Source: Zea mays
Lineage: Eukaryota; Streptophyta; Magnoliopsida; Poales; Poaceae
Direction of reading: 5' to 3'
NCBI RefSeq assembly: GCF_902167145.1
Contig: NC_050098.1
Span: 127,670,207 to 127,734,206, forward strand
DNA: 64,000 nt
Shown here: piece by piece, positions 61,121-64,000 of the stretch
Layout: every line of letters starts with the position of its first letter
Position numbering within the stretch: the first letter of the stretch is position 1
Made by a program: the position numbers and the translations under genes
The notes under the pieces: generated by a model
Databases searched by the model: none
What the model was told of the DNA's origin: nothing
The model's input: only the letters and a program-made list of their open reading frames with translations

Positions 61121-63913
61121 TCAATCCAAGTTCCGCGAATCTAAGACATTTAGCTCACTACGCAACCTGCAAAAGGTCTTCTCATCTAGAGGCTTGGTAA
61201 AGATATCGGCTAGCTGGTTCTCGGTGCTAACATGAAACACTTCGATATCTCCCTTTTGCTGGCGGTCTCTCAAAAAGTGATGCCGGATGTCTATGTGCTT
61301 TGTGCGGCTGTGTTCAACAGGATTTTCCGCCATGCGGATAGCACTCTCATTATCACATAGGAGTGGGACTTTGCTCAGATTGTAGCCAAAGTCCCGGAGG
61401 GTTTGCCTCATCCAAAGTAGTTGCGCGCAACACTGTCCTGCGGCAACATACTCGGCCTCAGCGGTGGATAGGGCAACGGAAGTTTGTTTCTTAGAGTTCC
61501 ACGACACCAGGGACCTTCCTAAGAATTGGCACGTCCCCGATGTACTCTTCCTATCGAACTTACATCCAGCATAGTCGGAATCTGAGTATCCAACCAAGTC
61601 AAAGGTAGACCCATTTGGATACCAGAGCCCGAAGCAAGGCGTAGCAACCAAATATCTAAGAATTCGCTTTACCGCCACTAAGTGACACTCCTTAGGATCG
61701 GATTGAAATCTAGCACACATGCATACGCTAAGCATAATATCCGGTCTACTAGCACATAAGTAAAGCAAAGAACCTATCATTGACCGGTATGCTTTTTGAT
61801 CAACGGACTTACCTCCTTTGTTGAGGTCGGTGTGTCCGTCGGTCCCCATCGGAGTCTTTGCGGGCTTGGCGTCCTTCATCCCAAACCGCTTCAGCAAGTC
61901 TTGCGTGTACTTTGTTTGGGAGACGAAGGTGCCGTCCTTGAGTTGCTTCACTTGGAACCCAAGGAAGTAGTTCAACTCGCCCATCATCGACATCTCGAAT
62001 TTCTGAGTCATCACCCTGCTAAACTCTTCACAAGACTTTTGGTTAGTAGAACCAAATATTATGTCATCGACATAAATTTGGCACACAAACAAATCACCAT
62101 CACATGTCTTAGTAAAAAGAGTTGGATCGGCTTTCCCAACCTTGAAAGCATTAACAATTAGAAAGTCTCTAAGGCATTCATACCATGCTCTTGGGGCTTG
62201 CTTAAGTCCATAGAGCGCCTTAGAGAGCTTACACACATGGTCGGGGTACCGTTCATCCTCGAAACCAGGGGGTTGCTCCACGTACACCTCCTCCTTGATT
62301 GGCCCGTTGAGGAAAGCGCTCTTCACATCCATTTGGTACAACCTGAAAGAATGGTGAGCGGCATATGCTAGCAAGATACGAATTGATTCTAGCCTAGCCA
62401 CAGGAGCAAACGTCTCCTCAAAGTCCAAACCTGCGACTTGGGCATAACCTTTTGCCACAAGTCGAGCCTTGTTCCTCGTCACCACTCCGTGCTCGTCCTG
62501 TTTGTTGCGGAACACCCACTTGGTTCCCACAACGTTTTGCATGGGACGAGGCACCAGTGTCCAAACTTCATTGCGCTTGAAGTTGTTGAGTTCCTCCTGC
62601 ATGGCCAACACCCAGTCCGGATCTAGCAAGGCCTCTTCTACCCTGAAAGGCTCAATAGAAGAGACAAAGGAGTAATGCTCACAAAAATTAACTAATCGAG
62701 ATCGAGTAGTTACTCCCTTGCTAATATCACCCAGAATTTGATCGACGGGATGATCCCTTTGAATCATCGATCGAACTTGGGTTGGAGGTGCCGGTTGCGC
62801 TTCTTCCTCCATCACATGATCATCTTGTGCCCCCCCTTGATCACACACCTCCGGTTGATGAACCTGTTCATCGTCTTGAGTTGGGGGATGCACCGTTGTT
62901 GAGGAAGAAGGTTGATTTCGTTCATCTTGTTCCTGTGGCCGCACTTCTCCAATCGCCATGGTTCGTATAGCTGCCGTCGGAACATCTTCTTCATCTACAT
63001 CATCACAATCAACAACTTGCTCTCTTGGAGAGCCATTAGTCTCATCAAATACAACGTCGCTAGAGACTTCAACCAAACCCGATGATTTGTTGAAGACTCT
63101 ATACGCCTTTGTATTTGAGTCATAACCTAACAAAAACCCTTCTACAGCTTTGGGAGCAAACTTAGAATTTCTACCCTTCTTCACTAGAATGTAGCATTTG
63201 CTCCCAAATACACGAAAGTAAGATACATTGGGTTTATTACCGGTTAGAAGCTCATAGGACGTCTTTTTGAGGAGGCGATGAAGGTAGACCCTGTTGATGG
63301 CGTGGCAAGCCGTGTTCACGGCTTCCGACCAGAAACACTCGGGGGTCTTGAATTCTCTAAGCATCGTCCTCGCCATATCGATTAGCGTCCTGTTCTTCCT
63401 CTCTACCACACCATTTTGCTGTGGTGTGTAGGGAGCGGAGAACTCGTGCTTGATCCCTTCCTCCTCAAGGAACTCCTCTACTTGAAGGTTCTTGAACTCG
63501 GACCCGTTGTCGCTTCTTATCTTCTTCACCTTGAGCTCAAACTCATTTTGAGCTCTCCTGAGGAAGCGCTTGAGGATCCCTTGGGTTTCAGACTTATCCT
63601 GTAAAAAGAATACCCAAGTGAAGCGGGAAAAGTCATCAACAATAACTAAACCATACTTACTTCCTCCAATGCTTAGATAGGCGACGGGTCCGAAGAGGTC
63701 CATATGTAGCAGCTCCAGGGGTCTTGATGTTGTCATCACATTTTTGGTGTGATGAGAGCCTCCCACCTGTTTCCCTGCTTGACAAGCTGCACAAGGTCTA
63801 TCTTTTTCGAAATGAACATTGGTTAGACCTATCACGTGTTCTCCCTTTAGAAGCTTGTGGAGGTTCTTCATCCCCACATGTGCTAAGCGGCGATGCCATA
63901 GCCAGCCATGCAA
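61121..63913 (-). CDS. pol of copia element B: integrase, reverse transcriptase, RNase H (partial)
   Basis: A 930-codon continuous frame from the pre-integrase region ([14 protein letters not shown]) to the natural pol end. Integrase has [17 protein letters not shown] and [10 protein letters not shown] (D, D, E). Reverse transcriptase has [11 protein letters not shown] and catalytic [10 protein letters not shown]. RNase H has [27 protein letters not shown] and [11 protein letters not shown]. Unlike element A, the linker has [15 protein letters not shown] without a stop. Just upstream, a 1-base deletion relative to element A (near 63,908) throws protease and gag-side codons into another frame, so the first Met here is not a natural start. 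Confidence 0.92.
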   Translation of the reverse strand: MHGWLWHRRLAHVGMKNLHKLLKGEHVIGLTNVHFEKDRPCAACQAGKQVGGSHHTKNVMTTSRPLELLHMDLFGPVAYLSIGGSKYGLVIVDDFSRFTWVFFLQDKSETQGILKRFLRRAQNEFELKVKKIRSDNGSEFKNLQVEEFLEEEGIKHEFSAPYTPQQNGVVERKNRTLIDMARTMLREFKTPECFWSEAVNTACHAINRVYLHRLLKKTSYELLTGNKPNVSYFRVFGSKCYILVKKGRNSKFAPKAVEGFLLGYDSNTKAYRVFNKSSGLVEVSSDVVFDETNGSPREQVVDCDDVDEEDVPTAAIRTMAIGEVRPQEQDERNQPSSSTTVHPPTQDDEQVHQPEVCDQGGAQDDHVMEEEAQPAPPTQVRSMIQRDHPVDQILGDISKGVTTRSRLVNFCEHYSFVSSIEPFRVEEALLDPDWVLAMQEELNNFKRNEVWTLVPRPMQNVVGTKWVFRNKQDEHGVVTRNKARLVAKGYAQVAGLDFEETFAPVARLESIRILLAYAAHHSFRLYQMDVKSAFLNGPIKEEVYVEQPPGFEDERYPDHVCKLSKALYGLKQAPRAWYECLRDFLIVNAFKVGKADPTLFTKTCDGDLFVCQIYVDDIIFGSTNQKSCEEFSRVMTQKFEMSMMGELNYFLGFQVKQLKDGTFVSQTKYTQDLLKRFGMKDAKPAKTPMGTDGHTDLNKGGKSVDQKAYRSMIGSLLYLCASRPDIMLSVCMCARFQSDPKECHLVAVKRILRYLVATPCFGLWYPNGSTFDLVGYSDSDYAGCKFDRKSTSGTCQFLGRSLVSWNSKKQTSVALSTAEAEYVAAGQCCAQLLWMRQTLRDFGYNLSKVPLLCDNESAIRMAENPVEHSRTKHIDIRHHFLRDRQQKGDIEVFHVSTENQLADIFTKPLDEKTFCRLRSELNVLDSRNLD

Positions 63914-64000
63914 GTCTTAGCCATTAAGCATGCATCTAGACCGGCCTCTTCTTTTGCAAAATCAACTAAATAAAGTTTGCCGTCTAATACACCCTTAAAA

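Larger units (their letters stand above)
59067..64000 (-). mobile_element. Copia element B (Sirevirus, same family as A), 3' part
   Basis: The 3' LTR, the purine-tract zone and most of pol are present. The protease, gag and 5' LTR lie right of the window. It is closely similar to element A throughout. One base is missing near 63,908, which breaks pol. Confidence 0.93.

Overview
This window looks like plant nuclear DNA from a large, retrotransposon-rich grass genome, most likely maize (Zea mays) or a close relative. The reasons are nested Ty3/gypsy and Ty1/copia LTR elements, Sirevirus-type LTRs packed with CACCGGAC/GTCCGGTG palindromes, cinful-like TGTCGGGTACC LTRs, grass Tourist, Stowaway and CACTA MITEs, a plastid rps7 fragment, and one intact Dof transcription factor gene. 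The species call is inference from recalled family features; no search was run.

Layout, left to right. Positions 1-24,615 are a four-level nest, all elements on the minus strand. An old Sirevirus-like copia element (D, 19,202-24,615) was hit in its pol gene by a second copia element (C, 17,857-19,201). C was hit in its gag gene by a Tat-lineage gypsy element (1-17,856). The 5' LTR of the gypsy element was split by a non-autonomous LARD-type element (9,171-17,459) with 3.48-kb LTRs and no coding capacity. Only the right-hand parts of the gypsy, C and D elements lie in the window. From 24,616 to 30,680 is mostly anonymous DNA with a foldback, a decayed LTR-like stretch, a CACTA MITE and a Tourist MITE.

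From 30,681 to 57,948 the window is organised by a family of (TA)n-microsatellite-flanked elements, called E1-E4 here. E1 (30,693-34,122) carries a plastid rps7 fragment and a cinful-like solo LTR. The low-copy island 34,232-39,583 holds three MITEs and the Dof gene (two exons, minus strand, 341 aa). E2, E4 and E3 follow as a chain separated only by (TA)n runs. E2 and E3 are related and inverted relative to each other. E4, in the middle, carries intron-containing fragments of an auxin response factor gene and of an ILR3-type bHLH gene. E4 is interrupted by a solo copia LTR (42,144-43,371) and by a young, nearly intact Sirevirus (A, 46,804-55,750). The right end (59,067-64,000) is the 3' part of a second Sirevirus of the same family (B).

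The only gene likely to serve the plant is the Dof factor. The rest is transposon coding capacity, mostly broken. Many nonsense changes fit C-to-T transitions at methylatable CG or CHG sites. The best candidate for something not well described is the TA-flanked, gene-capturing E family: four copies, terminal palindromes, a shared TATA-like promoter motif, and cargo from both nuclear and plastid genomes.
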